Source: Rhizophagus irregularis
Taxonomy: Eukaryota; Glomeromycota; Glomeromycetes; Glomerales; Glomeraceae
DNA length: 64,000 nucleotides
Direction of reading: 5' to 3'
Assembly: GCF_026210795.1 (NCBI RefSeq)
Contig: NC_089431.1
Span: 1,488,001-1,552,000, forward strand
Under the pieces are notes generated by a model, which worked only from the letters and a program-made list of their open reading frames with translations, did no database searches and was not told where the DNA came from. A program made the position numbers and the translations under genes. This document shows, in pieces, positions 1-11,100 of the stretch. How positions within the stretch are numbered: position 1 is the first letter of the stretch; each line of letters opens with the position of its first letter.

Positions 1-1479
1 CAAGAGGAATTTGTACTTCCTACAATTAAAGCTATTAGTCCATTTAGGACGTCTCAAGACAATGGTTTTGGAGATAATATGAAGTCTATTGAACAAAGTA
101 TAATTAATAATCATCTAGTAAGAGAGCATGGAACGATAATGGAAGAATATGAGCATGAGGAGACTTCATCGATAAGCAGACCTTATACAGCACATTGTAA
201 TGGACATGGAAGAAGATCCATAATAGATAACGCTAAACCAATTCCTATATCGCGCGGTAGACAAGGGCATGGTTTTAATGGTGATGTTCCTTCAAGGCAC
301 AAATCAAATTTAAGTAGATCATTTCAGTTTCCGCCCGTACATAAAAGGGATCGTTCTAGTGCAACAAGTGAAATAGATCAAATGATAAAAGAAATTGAAA
401 ACATGAATCAAGGAATTGATTCATCACAAATTGATTATATTTCGCCTATATCACCCAAGTCTGTTGATTTACAAAGATATCAACTTCCAGATGATGTTAT
501 GAGGTTTTTTGGAGCTGTGGATGACTCATCGCCTGTTCTAAGGAGATCCTGTAGTAGATCGAGAGATTTTATGAAAGTTCATAGACGATATTCTTCAGCA
601 TCAGCTACACAAGAAATGTCACCTACAACATTTGATTTCCAGCATCAAAAAAAACCATCTGTTGCTTCAAGTCAAGACCATACGAGGAATGATAGCGGAT
701 TCTCTACTAACAGTACTAATAATTCATCTTTGGAGAATGAGAAGGAAATACCATCATATGCGACTAAAGTATATGGTCAACATTTAAAAACTTGGCAACA
801 AATATGTCAAGAAAATGAGATATCATCACATGATTCTCCTCTTAATGATGATAACTTTGGGTAAATAATTATGTTAAAAATAATCTTACATTTTTAATTT
901 CCAAATAATTTAAACAATTTACAAACATTTTTACTATTTTGCAGTATGTTGATAAACGATTCATTCAAATCGCCGGTAATTCCTGAATTTCGTGTTAGTG
1001 ATATTTTAGGTAATGATATTTTAAGTAATGATATATCACAAAGTAAGCAAGAGTCTCCAACATCAGCGAACAATAGCTTCTTTTCTAATTTAAAGGCGGC
1101 AATGAAATCACATGCAGTTTCACCTACAAAAAGATATGGAATTTTCAGTTCTAATCATGAAAGTGCATCTACATCAACAACCCAACAATCAACATTAAAA
1201 TTACAACCACGGATACAGCGTAGTAAAAGTAATTCTGGTGCCAAAGAAACTAAAAAAGCTAAATCAGCTATAACAAAAAAACGTTCATTTATCTTTGATT
1301 CAACGTCAGTTAGTGCTAATTCATTATTTTCTTTAAAGGATGATAATACAATGAAAGAATCATCATCCAAGGGTACAGGTGGAGAAAAGAAAGATAAAAA
1401 ACTTTCTAGTTCTCCTGGATTGTTTGCCACATTAGGAGCAAAATTTCCAGGCGGTAAAGGAGGAGGTTCCGGAGGTTAA
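1..1479 (+). CDS. Serine-rich protein of unknown function, 3' part
   Basis: I do not recognise this gene. The reading frame is already open at base 1, so the true start lies upstream of the window. Exons are 1-860 and 945-1479; the 84-bp GT..AG intron keeps phase (GG|T glycine). The visible part is about 465 residues, rich in Ser, Asn, Lys and Arg, with many Ser-Pro sites (SPISP, SPTKR) and basic Arg-Ser stretches that suggest phosphorylation. No globular domain is evident. The C-terminus is a Lys/Ser segment followed by a glycine-rich end (FPGGKGGGSGG). It could be the disordered tail of a signalling or cytoskeletal regulator whose domain lies upstream, but nothing seen here shows that. Confidence 0.7.
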
Positions 1480-2288
1480 TTTTATTCATTAATAATATTT
1501 ATTATTATTAGTCGGAGTTTCGGACATTTGATATGAACATTATCATAACAGGATTAGATAGATAGATAAAAGTAGACAAGTAAATTTAGACAAAACATTT
1601 AATAATACAAGTATGTTATGCGATCAAAATTGAAATCAACAAATTTTCTTTAGACATTTGTAAAATACAATAAAAATTTTCATATATAACTTCAAAAACT
1701 TTTACTAATTATCACAAATTAATATAATACAGTCTTGAAAATCGAAACCCTTGGAAATTTTTTTTTAATAAAACGATAATATTAATTAATATATTTAGTA
1801 ATAAATCTTAAACTAATAATTATATACCAATCAAAATAATAATTATAATTAATGGTCGAAGATAGCTTTTTTTTTGCACTGCATTAGTCGCGTGGAACCA
1901 CTGGAGGAATTTCTTGTTTTTGCTGCAATACCTAACGAATAAAGATTCTCGTGGGCATTGCATTTCTATTTTTAGACAAATATAGATTTTATTCACGCCA
2001 GCTTGCATCATTTAAGGGTGGTTTTCTAAATCTCGATAAAACTTTTATAATTTTGATTTACAATATACATAATATATCGGTAAAGCGAGTTTCCGGCTGT
2101 AGGTTATCTTAAATTTTCTCCGATAAAGCAATAAAAGGTGTCTTCATTTTTTTTTCTGTGACACAAACATTGAAGTTCTTCAGACACCATAAATCACAGC
2201 CGTTTGCTTTTTTAGAGGACAATCTTTTTTTTTTACTTACTCTTTTTCATCTAAGGATCAAGGAATTTGTTAACACCGCTATATAACC
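1480..2288. other. Intergenic spacer, serine-rich gene to EB1
   Basis: This is AT-rich 3' flank followed by the EB1 promoter and 5' UTR, including pyrimidine tracts near 2145 and 2225. A small minus-strand reading frame around 1820-2011 was considered and rejected. Nothing else is recognised. Confidence 0.5.
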
Positions 2289-3472
2289 ATGAGTGAATCA
2301 CGAACAGAATTACTCGCGTGGCTGAACGACTTGTTACAAATCAGCTATACAAAAGTTGAACAATGTGGAACAGGTAAGTAAAACATATTCCGGGTGTTTT
2401 TACAAATCAACATCTGGTACGTTGTGTATTTAAGGTTACTTTGAAATACTGACGTATTTTCCGATGCTTTTAAAAAACTTTATTCCAATAGGCGCAGCTC
2501 ACTGTCAAATTATTGACTCAGTATTTGGTAAAATAGTTATCATTTTTTATTTTATGTTGGTCATTGCTGACTTTATAACTTTCTAATATATATCATTTTA
2601 TTAGGGGATGTACAAATGCAGAAGGTTAAATTTAACGCAAGACATGAATATGAGTATGTTGCTAATTACAAAGTATTGCAGACAGCTTTTGACAAACACA
2701 AAATCGACAAGGTAAAAAAAGGAGAGGGAAATAAATTTAATTGTTTTTTTTTTTGGGATTTTCCTTATTTAATTTATCAAACGTATAATAGGTAATTCCT
2801 ATTGAGCGTCTTACTAAGTGTAAATTCCAAGATAATCTTGAATTCTTGCAGTGGATGAAGAAGTATTGGGATACTTATTATCCCGGTGGACCCTACGATG
2901 CCCAAGCAAGACGTAGCGGTGGTGGAGCAGGCGTTGTAAAATCGGTATCTGGTGGAGGTGCCACTAGAACCATGCCAAAAAGAACCGCTGCTAGTACAGC
3001 AGCAGGTGGGTTAAAATTAGCAATCGTCTTAAGGGTTTAAATTAATCTACATGACTAAATCATACCACATCATTATATCGAATTTCCTTATTCGTATTAT
3101 ATAGGACGAATTCCATCTACAGGGTTACATCATGACACCAATCAATCAGCTATGGTGATCGAATTAACCAAACAAAATGAAGACCTTAAAGTTACTGTAG
3201 ATGGCCTTGAGAAAGAACGTGATTTCTATTTCGGAAAACTTAGAGATATCGAAATCTTGGTTCAACAACAACTTGATGTTGAACCTGACAATCAATTATT
3301 GAAAGAAATTCAAACCATTCTTTACAGTACAGAGGTATGCAATAAAATTTTTCTTTTTGTCAAGTAATTCTTACTTGATAATAAATTATCATTATATCTT
3401 TTTTAGGATGGATTTGAAGTTCCACCGGAAGGAGCAGTCGAAGGAGAGGCATATGATGAGGAAACCTTTTAA
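2289..3472 (+). CDS. BIM1: EB1/BIM1 microtubule plus-end-binding protein
   Basis: End-binding protein that tracks growing microtubule plus ends and recruits CAP-Gly and SxIP partners. Six exons: 2289-2373, 2492-2527, 2605-2711, 2792-3005, 3105-3334, 3407-3472, giving 245 aa, typical for the family. Residues 1 to about 115 are the calponin-homology domain (start [16 protein letters not shown]; core [16 protein letters not shown]). A Gly/Ser/Ala-rich basic linker follows. The coiled coil and EB-homology domain starts near residue 170 and carries the hallmark [10 protein letters not shown]. The acidic tail ends EETF, so the usual C-terminal EEY/F-type aromatic residue is a phenylalanine. That tail is the CAP-Gly docking site in known EB proteins. 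Identification is very secure. Confidence 0.96.
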
Positions 3473-3996
3473 ATTTTTATTGAAATCATAATATATATAC
3501 ACATCTAGAAAAACCTTAAATACCACTATTTTTTTTTAACAAAAAAAAAAGATAAATGAAGCATAATTTTGTGAATTAGTACTTTTCTTGAACTTATTCC
3601 GTTATTTTCAAATGTAGTTTTACAATCATTTTTTAGTTAACGTAAAAGCAAAGTTTTGTTAAAAAACATTTTTTTTTTTTTATAATAATTTTAAAGGATC
3701 AAAAAAAAAAATAAATAAATAAATTAATAAATTAAAAAATAAATTATTTTAATTACAGTATATAGCTATGATTCACATTTCGCATTATATACTATCAGTA
3801 CGTACTGTCAGATTATTATTGGCTAAATTGTAATAACCAATTAAAATCTGATTAATATCCTGAATATAAAATTGGAAATTGAGCCTACCTTTTTCGTTTT
3901 CATTATTATTTTTGACTCTTTATTATTAATATAAAAATTTTCAATTACTTACTATCGAATATTTTTCTACTATTTCAATTAATTAAATTAATAATT
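3473..3996. other. Intergenic spacer, EB1 to DPM2
   Basis: AT-rich 3' flank of EB1 with A/T homopolymers at 3535-3550 and 3660-3720, then the upstream region of DPM2. No gene or RNA was recognised. Confidence 0.5.
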
Positions 3997-4417
3997 ATGG
4001 TTTGTGATAAAATAAATTCTTTATCGATTTGTCTTTAAATTCGATTATATACTTATATTACATGTTATCTAGGCATCAAGTGATAAAGCAGTTGGAGCTA
4101 CGTTGCTTTTAACTTCTGTAGCATTATTTTTATATTATACCATATGGGCGTTAATCATGGTAATGTAATGTAATACTTTAATTTTATAAATTATTACTTA
4201 AAGAAAATTCTTTAATGATGTTATACTGTTTATATATATTATATATTAGCCATTTGTTGATGATGGACATCCATTACATGAATATTTTCCTGATAGATCA
4301 TACGCAATAAGAATACCTGTTGTATTATTACTTTTTGGTCTTACCGTAGTATTCACATTCTTAGCTTTAGTTATGATAAAAAGTAATGGTGCAAAGAAAA
4401 ATGTTAAAAAAGCTTAA
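3997..4417 (+). CDS. DPM2: DPM2, regulatory subunit of dolichol-phosphate mannose synthase
   Basis: Small ER membrane protein that stabilises dolichol-phosphate-mannose synthase and supports GPI-anchor synthesis. Exons: 3997-3999 (only the ATG), 4073-4159, 4250-4417, giving 85 aa, the family's usual length. Two hydrophobic helices are visible, about residues 10-28 and 50-73, joined by the diagnostic loop PFVDDGHPLHEYF. The tail is basic (KKNVKKA). The start is inferred: no in-frame ATG exists in exon 2, but ATG followed by GTTTGT..CTAG joins in phase to ASSDKAVGATLLLTS, which aligns well with DPM2 N-termini. The donor GTTTGT is weaker than the GTAAGT/GTAAAT used elsewhere, so the start is less certain than the identity. 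Confidence 0.88.
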
Positions 4418-5159
4418 ACCCTTCTTTCTTTTTATTTTATTATATTTTATTTTTATTTTTTTTTTTAAAAAAAATAATATTGTTAGTTATAATGAAGTAA
4501 TATATATTAAATTGAATAATTGAATATAGAATATATAGAATTCAATAATATTATAATTGGCTAATGTATTTCTAAATTTATTTACTTTTAAAACGAAACT
4601 TTCTTTTTTTTTTGTAATTTCTAAATAAATATTTTATATAACTTTGTTAAAGTATAATTAAAATAAATCTTATAAACATCTATTGTTTATAAATTCATAA
4701 TCTAGAATTATAATACAATCGTTAATACCCAGATCATTTCATAAATGGTCATAAATGGCAAAAAAAAATCCTTAATACTAATTAGATAAAAGAAATATAT
4801 TTTCTTACAAATAAGAACTTCGACGACACTTAGTCTTATTTATTATAATAAATCTCGGTAGCAGAACCATCCAGTTTAAATTACTTAATTGATATGCACT
4901 CTGTGCTACACGAATTATCCAAGTGTGCCAACTTTATTTATGAAATTATTAATTTGATAATCCTGTCATCCGTCAATTTTTAGATGAAATTGTAAACAAA
5001 AAATTATTCTTTACTTAAATATTACATTAAACCCATTTTTCAGCATTGCAACTGTTTTTCTCATTTTTATAACAAAATTTACATACCTTTTTACTTACAT
5101 AAAATAATCATATTGACAGCCTAACTTTATTTTACACAAATACTATATATTATTTTCTC
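4418..5159. other. Convergent 3' spacer, DPM2 and RXT2-like gene
   Basis: AT-rich 3' flanks of two converging genes. Several T- and A-runs (for example 4450-4475) and AATAAA-like hexamers are present. No gene is recognised. Confidence 0.5.
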
Positions 5160-7619
5160 CTAAACTTCTCGTTCTTTTTCCTTCTCTTTCTCCCTCTCCT
5201 TTTCCTTATCTTTGAGTAGATGTTTCTTTAGTGGAGTGCTAGTTTTGTCACTATTCTTTTCTTCTTTTCTACGTTGTTTATCAATTTCACACAATCTTCT
5301 ATATATCATATTCCTTTGTCGTATAGCTTTTAATACACCTTCCCTCGTCTCATTGTAACGTCTTAATATCTCATTGCTATTTTCAAGTTGTTCTTGTAAT
5401 TGCTCGCGTACCATAATTAAATTTTCCAATCCTTGATCCTTAGCTTCCTGAGCTCTCTTTCCTTTACTTCGATCATTTCCTTGTAAACCCACATTGAGTA
5501 CTCCAAAATTTTTTCCTCCTTCAACCTCTTCAGCCTTAAATACGCGTGTACTAACTGTTTCCGGTGGAGGATTTAGTCGGAAATCGAGTTCTTGATGCAT
5601 ATCATCATCTCCTTGCAATACTATCATTAATCTACTTATCTTCTTATTAAATTCATGCTCCTTCTCAATTCTTTCCATTAATTCTTTTGCTAAAGATTCA
5701 AGATGTTTGCTTTTAAGTATACGTCGATAATGTGGTTTACGTACAGCATCTTCAGGTTTCTCTAATGGGCCAAGAATATTTTCCACATCAATATCTTTGT
5801 ATGGGCTATCATTAGCTTCACCTACAAATTCCGTAGCTTGATCCGTTGCTTCTTTACTTCCTCGGTAAATAATAGGTCGTCTTGTACCATTAGGAATTTC
5901 GATTTCCTCTTTATCTTCGACATATCCGTATGGCGCTCTTAGTTTGACTCCACTATCCAAAGCCTCAGCACGATGTTTCATTTTGTGCCCTCTGTTATGC
6001 GGTACTAATCCTATATCTTGCTCTCTTGAAATGCTTTCATCATTCATTCCACGTGTCATAGAATTATCAAGAGACACAGGCCCTGCGTATCTATTGCGGT
6101 GATGAATGTAATGGCTACCTTCACCAGGATTAGTATGAGTATTATTCATTGCAGCATATTGCGAATTAAGTTCTGCATTCATATATCGTATGCGTGGATC
6201 CTCTCTAGATCTTACAGACATGGAAGACAAGTAAAGCACCTGTGCTGCTTCTGTAATTTCTGCTCTTTGTGACGCTTGCTGACTTGCTGTTAATTGAGTT
6301 GATTGATGTATACTTTTCTGGGAATTATGATGTCCATTTTTGTGCGATCTATGAGAAGGTTTTGTGGATGAATGCATAGGTTTTGGCGAAGCCTGTGTAG
6401 TTTTTATACTAGCTTGTGAAATTATTGGCGAACTTGGCTTTTGATTATTAATTCTCTGAGCAGGTTGTATTGGTGCATGTTGTGGCAGTAATTTGGGATT
6501 GTTACGAATATTATTAGCAAGCTGAACACTTTGTGAAATTAACGGCGGAGGCGCGTCTGAAACATAGGACTGAGATGAAGTACGACTAGACGTGTGTGAG
6601 ATAGGCTGAATACCTTGCATTGCTTGTGGACCTGATTCTTGCATAGAACGTTGTCCTTCAGTAGGACGTAAAGAAGCATGTGGAATAGATGTCATTTTCG
6701 AAGGCGTTTCTTGAATAGAAGAACGTAATGAAAGTTGTTGTACACCTTGTGTTAATCCTTGTGTTAATGTAGAAGTGGAAGATGGTCTAGTGTCATGTAC
6801 AACCATTGGATTTGCTAACTGCGGACGTGTTGTTCGGGCTGAAGCTGACTGCAAATCCGAATGAGACGATGATAATCTAGGTGATGGATGAGGTTGCATA
6901 CTCTGAGGAGGCAACATTGAAGGGTTTGATTGTTGAGATGTATGATGTACAGGCGGATTATAACTATGTGGAATAGTTGCCATATTTACACTACTTTGGT
7001 GTCCCGATTGTGGGGGTAAACTCATTCTACCAGGACTCATAGAAGGTGGTCTAACACTTGCATTTGTACCGGGGACGGATCTATAATTACTCGTTTGATC
7101 CACAAGAGGATACATCGGGCTTGAATAAAATGGTGCCTGAGGTGATTGTCTTATTCCTGGAACCCGAGAGTTCGGTGAGATAGGAAGTTGTTGGCCCGAA
7201 ACATTTTGAAAAGTTGGAACTCCTGCTGTTGGCATTATGGGTGAAGATTGAGTAGATTGCTTCAAAGCAGGAGCGGGTGGTTGACGAGACATTCTAGGAG
7301 AAACAGTCGTTCCCACTGACGCTGACTGGCGCGATGTAGGATACATTCCTCTAGCTAACAGTTGTGGTTGTTCTTGTAATGGTAACATACCTGGGCCAAC
7401 CTGTTGCATCCCAGGTGCAATCGGCCTTTGGATCATTAAACCTGTATGATTTATGTTAGTTTGTTGCAAGGAAGTTTGTGGATGAGTCAAAGTCTGGAAG
7501 TTTGGTCGCATTTGTAAACTTCCCTGGGGGATGATCGCAGGCTGTTGAGGAGCGATTGACTGCCTGCGGCCTGAAGGAGTAGGAGCTGACGCTGAGGTAG
7601 TTCCATTATGCTCTTTCAT
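5160..7619 (-). CDS. RXT2-like subunit of the Rpd3L histone deacetylase complex
   Basis: Single-exon 819-aa protein. Residues 1 to about 570 are a Gln/Ser/Pro/Met-rich, probably disordered region. The C-terminal third carries the conserved block: RRPIIYRGSKEAT, then PYKDIDVENILGPLEKPED, then a helical stretch ending near IVLQGDDD. This matches the order of the RXT2 N-terminal family block (RGNKL.., PYADIKLEDLLAPLTHPS.., ..FRGD). RXT2 is a subunit of the Sin3-Rpd3L deacetylase in yeast. A coiled coil follows, and the end is highly charged Lys/Glu. The long N-terminal extension is absent from yeast RXT2. The family call comes from remembered motifs, so it is moderately rather than fully certain. 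Divergent from the TRA2-like gene, 347 bp away. Confidence 0.62.
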   Translation of the reverse strand: MKEHNGTTSASAPTPSGRRQSIAPQQPAIIPQGSLQMRPNFQTLTHPQTSLQQTNINHTGLMIQRPIAPGMQQVGPGMLPLQEQPQLLARGMYPTSRQSASVGTTVSPRMSRQPPAPALKQSTQSSPIMPTAGVPTFQNVSGQQLPISPNSRVPGIRQSPQAPFYSSPMYPLVDQTSNYRSVPGTNASVRPPSMSPGRMSLPPQSGHQSSVNMATIPHSYNPPVHHTSQQSNPSMLPPQSMQPHPSPRLSSSHSDLQSASARTTRPQLANPMVVHDTRPSSTSTLTQGLTQGVQQLSLRSSIQETPSKMTSIPHASLRPTEGQRSMQESGPQAMQGIQPISHTSSRTSSQSYVSDAPPPLISQSVQLANNIRNNPKLLPQHAPIQPAQRINNQKPSSPIISQASIKTTQASPKPMHSSTKPSHRSHKNGHHNSQKSIHQSTQLTASQQASQRAEITEAAQVLYLSSMSVRSREDPRIRYMNAELNSQYAAMNNTHTNPGEGSHYIHHRNRYAGPVSLDNSMTRGMNDESISREQDIGLVPHNRGHKMKHRAEALDSGVKLRAPYGYVEDKEEIEIPNGTRRPIIYRGSKEATDQATEFVGEANDSPYKDIDVENILGPLEKPEDAVRKPHYRRILKSKHLESLAKELMERIEKEHEFNKKISRLMIVLQGDDDMHQELDFRLNPPPETVSTRVFKAEEVEGGKNFGVLNVGLQGNDRSKGKRAQEAKDQGLENLIMVREQLQEQLENSNEILRRYNETREGVLKAIRQRNMIYRRLCEIDKQRRKEEKNSDKTSTPLKKHLLKDKEKEREKEKEKEREV

Positions 7620-7966
7620 AATTTCCTAAATTCTTCAAGAGTAACGAGAAGACTAAAAAACTACCCGCATAAAATTTTTACAATGTGAAAAATCGGTTGT
7701 GCTCCGCAGTATTCGATTATCTTTTTTTAGACCAATAGTATAGTCATTTCGCTGATTTTCTTTGCGGTTTCCTTAAATGATTTAAGTGATTGTTTAAAAA
7801 AAAAAGATTACCGCTATGTATTACAAATTATTTGTCCATTTTAATTGGTCCCTTTAAATTAGAACTTAAATGATCAGATGATACAAGCCCAAACCCAACT
7901 CTGAAGAACACTTATAACTTATTTTTTTCAAATCGTAGTGCAATTTAATTTAAAAATAAAATAACA
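7620..7966. promoter_or_regulatory. Divergent promoter region, RXT2-like gene / TRA2-like gene
   Basis: 347-bp spacer between two head-to-head genes, so it must hold both promoters. An ATTGG (inverted CCAAT) lies near 7841. This is inference from layout; no defined factor site stands out. Confidence 0.4.
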
Positions 7967-9179
7967 ATGAGCGACGAAGGTAACTTTACCTTTCCTAATT
8001 TATGTCACTTCTATTTATTATTACTTTTTAGATAACTTTTTTCATTTTTATATAACAGCAAATAATTCTGACAACTTTTCTCAGGATAATGACGATCGTC
8101 ATAGGGATAGTAGTAGGCATTCTGAAGAAAGGCTTCGCGATGATCGCGATGATAGAAGCCCACTTAGAAGTCCCAGGCATCATGACAGACGTAGTCCGTT
8201 AAGTCGTTCTCGTTCTAGATCCCCTCGTAGATCCAGGTCACCAAGTAGGGGGTAAGATACAGAATAATTAATAGTGTTGATTAATTAAATTCAGCATTTT
8301 GATCTTATAATTGAAATTTTACATTAGGGACGAAGAAAACTTAAATCCAGGGAATAATTTGTTTGTTACTGGATTATCCATGAGAACTGGTGATCGTGAA
8401 TTGGAAGATATATTTTCAAAATATGGCAAGGTAAATAAGTCTGTCAATATAAATATTTTATAGAAATTATTATCGTATATATATCTATTATTTATTATTT
8501 ATTGTATTATTGTTACTTTTTTTTCTAATTGGTCATGTTTAAAAATTTTTTTATAGGTCTTAAAAGCTCAAATTATGTATGATCCACATACTAGAGACTC
8601 GCGTGGTTTTGGATTTGTTACAATGGAAACACTTGATGAGGCTGAGGCAGCGAGAGAAGGAATTAACGGTTCAGAAATCAATGGACGAATTCTAACTGTT
8701 GAGAAAGTGGGTTATATTTTCCAATAACTTCATATCTATCGTTTTATAATGACAATAAAATATTTTATAATTATTCTAAAAAAGGCTCGTCGTGCAAGAG
8801 CAAGAACTCCAACACCTGGCCGCTATTATGGACCACCGAAGCGCCGAGGTACGTCAACAAAGATGATTAATATTTATAATTTGGTTTTATAAAAAAATAA
8901 TATCATCTCATTTTTATTATAGAACCTCGTAAAGTTGACAGATTTGACCCCAGATATGAATACAGCAGATCTTACGATCGTTATGAAAGACCACCACGTG
9001 GCTATGGACGCGATCCTTATTATGATCGTGCGTATGATAGACCTTATTATGATAGAGGATACGAAAGAGGATATGACCGTGCATATGACAGAACATATGA
9101 CAGAGCTTATGATAGAGATAGACGACCTCCTCCACCCGCCCGATATGAACCTTATCCGCGACCACGTTCTCCCTATTAA
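7967..9179 (+). CDS. Transformer-2-like SR splicing factor
   Basis: RNA-binding SR protein, probably a splicing regulator. Exons: 7967-7979, 8059-8251, 8328-8430, 8557-8706, 8785-8848, 8923-9179, giving 259 aa. Order of parts: N-terminal Arg/Ser region (residues about 15-75, SRSRSRSPRRSRSPSRG); one RRM (about 82-160) with RNP2 LFVTGL and RNP1 RGFGFVTM; a basic hinge ARRARARTPTPGRYYGP; then a C-terminal tail of repeated Asp-Arg-Ala-Tyr-Asp-Arg units rich in Tyr, Arg and Gly. RS-RRM-RS order and the THTPTPG-like linker (here RTPTPG) are typical of TRA2. In this protein the second RS domain is replaced by YDR repeats, as in several fungal relatives. Confidence 0.9.
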
Positions 9180-11100
9180 CTGTTTCTTTTCTTGGATTGT
9201 TTGATTATTTGGGATGTTCTCTAGGATACTCATCATTAGAAAAATCTAGTGTTTATCATTTTATATATATATATATTATTTTTTTTTTAATCGCGTCCTC
9301 AGGTTTGAACAACAATATACAACTTGAAATACTTCAACGTAATTCAGCATTTCAGCTTAGCTTCATCAGAATCAACACAGGTCAACATTTTTTTCGTCAA
9401 CTGGCAACTTAATTCAACACACAACAATAAACATCATATGCGTCGCATTCAGCATATTTCAGTTACTACACAAACCTTTCAATTCGTAATATTTTCAACG
9501 AGATCATATTTTCATCTACTCAGCAAATATTTTTTTTGTCAGTGGTTATATTCTACGGACCGCAAATCCGGCATCAAATGTCAATGTCAATGTCAATGTC
9601 AACGTGTTGCAAAATTCTCTCAATGACGGAAAGGCTGATTAAATCGTTTAAAATTAAATAACCTTGAATCAGACGTAACAAAATTTATTTCAGGAATAGT
9701 TTTTACCACGGCTTCTTTATCATCCAGGGAAATAGGTAAAAAGTCATTTTGAAATTTAGTGTATTTTTATTACTAATTATTTTCAGAGAATAAGGTAAGT
9801 ACAATTAAGGTAGGCTATTAATATTTTATATTATTCTTTTTTTTTTCTTAAAAAAAAAAAAAGGATCGATACCGAGAAGTTCATTTTTGACATACGGTTA
9901 CCTTATATTCAACATATTCTCACGATCATAAAAATAAATTATTATAAAATTAATTTACTTTTCTATATCAAGTATCTATATAAAAATTAAAATACTAGTA
10001 ACCAAAACATTGGCCATTACTTAAACTACCACCTCCTAATAGGGTTTGACATCATCATATCTACTTTCAGCCTACTTTCACCATACCTAATTTTGCATTG
10101 TGAAGATTATTTCTAAATAATTTTAATTAATAAAATGTATAGTTAATAGGGACTAAAGAGTTTATTCTTGGAAATTCCGGATCATAACATAAATGAACTA
10201 GTAAATTATTAGGATACTGCAGTTTTGATAAGAATTTGTACAACTACTACTAAATTTATTTGTTCTTACGCAATAACACGAAATTATCCAAAAAAAGAGC
10301 TCATGAGCTAAATGTAATTAAGAGTACTAATTATTCAATCAATCGATAATACTTAAATAATCAGTCATTTAAAAATAACTTAAGAAAGAAACCAAATAAC
10401 GAGCTTTTAATATGCTCTAAAGGTTTTCATTTACTCAAACCCTATTCATTTGTGTATTAATAAAATTATTCTTTGTTTCTTCCCGCTATACATTTATTTG
10501 CCTATTTTGTTCTGATTTCCTCTGTTAATAAGTCAATATATTTTTCTGGTTATTTAGTTGCCAGAACTGATCAAAATTTTTAATTTTTTCAACTAAAAAT
10601 GTGAAATTACCGCTAATTTTGGAAAAAATATTTATTGAACTTTAAATACTTTTTTCAAACGCTTTTCTCATAAGAACCTTTTTGAAATACTAAATTCGAA
10701 TTTACTGCGCTCATTTTTGAAAAAGTAAGACACTAAACAAAGTGAGAAATACATTAAAGAAAGTCATCTCAATAACCAAAGTACTTTAGCATATTTGATA
10801 TATTTTATGTTATATTAAAAAAAAAAGGTAAATTATACGAAATACTAGTTAAAATTTACCAGACGCGCGAGTGTTGCGAAAGTGTTGCGATAGTAACGTG
10901 TAGTATAATAGTAACTTTAAAAAGCATATAACATTACATCATATTATTTTGACAAACGGTAAAAACTAGAATATAAATTTTGTATAATAGTCATTATCGT
11001 TACGATCTACCTTTAGTTTAACTTATTTTCGTGTTTTTCTTAATTACTACACTCATAATAAACTTTTACTTTTTTCCTACAGACAAAACTATTCTGAAAG
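9180..11100. other. Long intergenic region after the TRA2-like gene
   Basis: About 1.9 kb. The first 450 bp is probably TRA2-like 3' UTR (pyrimidine and AT runs, and a short TGTCAA tandem repeat at about 9578-9601). The rest is AT-rich without a convincing coding exon on either strand. Poly-A runs lie at 9850 and 10818. Bases about 10860-11090 would hold the promoter of the ASXH gene. Confidence 0.45.
9578..9601. repeat. Short TGTCAA tandem repeat
   Basis: Four head-to-tail copies of the hexamer TGTCAA (the last followed by CG) in the 3' flank of the TRA2-like gene. Confidence 0.7.

Noticed and set aside
1820-2011. Minus-strand small open frame (63 codons) upstream of EB1
   Set aside because: Hydrophobic, AT-driven ending, no family resemblance, and the only in-phase splice I could propose needs an intron of about 31 nt, shorter than any other here.
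8874-9236. Open frames on both strands over the last TRA2-like exon
   Set aside because: Shadows of the repetitive Tyr-Asp-Arg codons in the real exon; composition is Ile/Ser/His repeats with no independent support.
9197-9626. Two plus-strand open frames after the TRA2-like stop
   Set aside because: No protein character and the second ends in a TGTCAA repeat; more likely 3' UTR.
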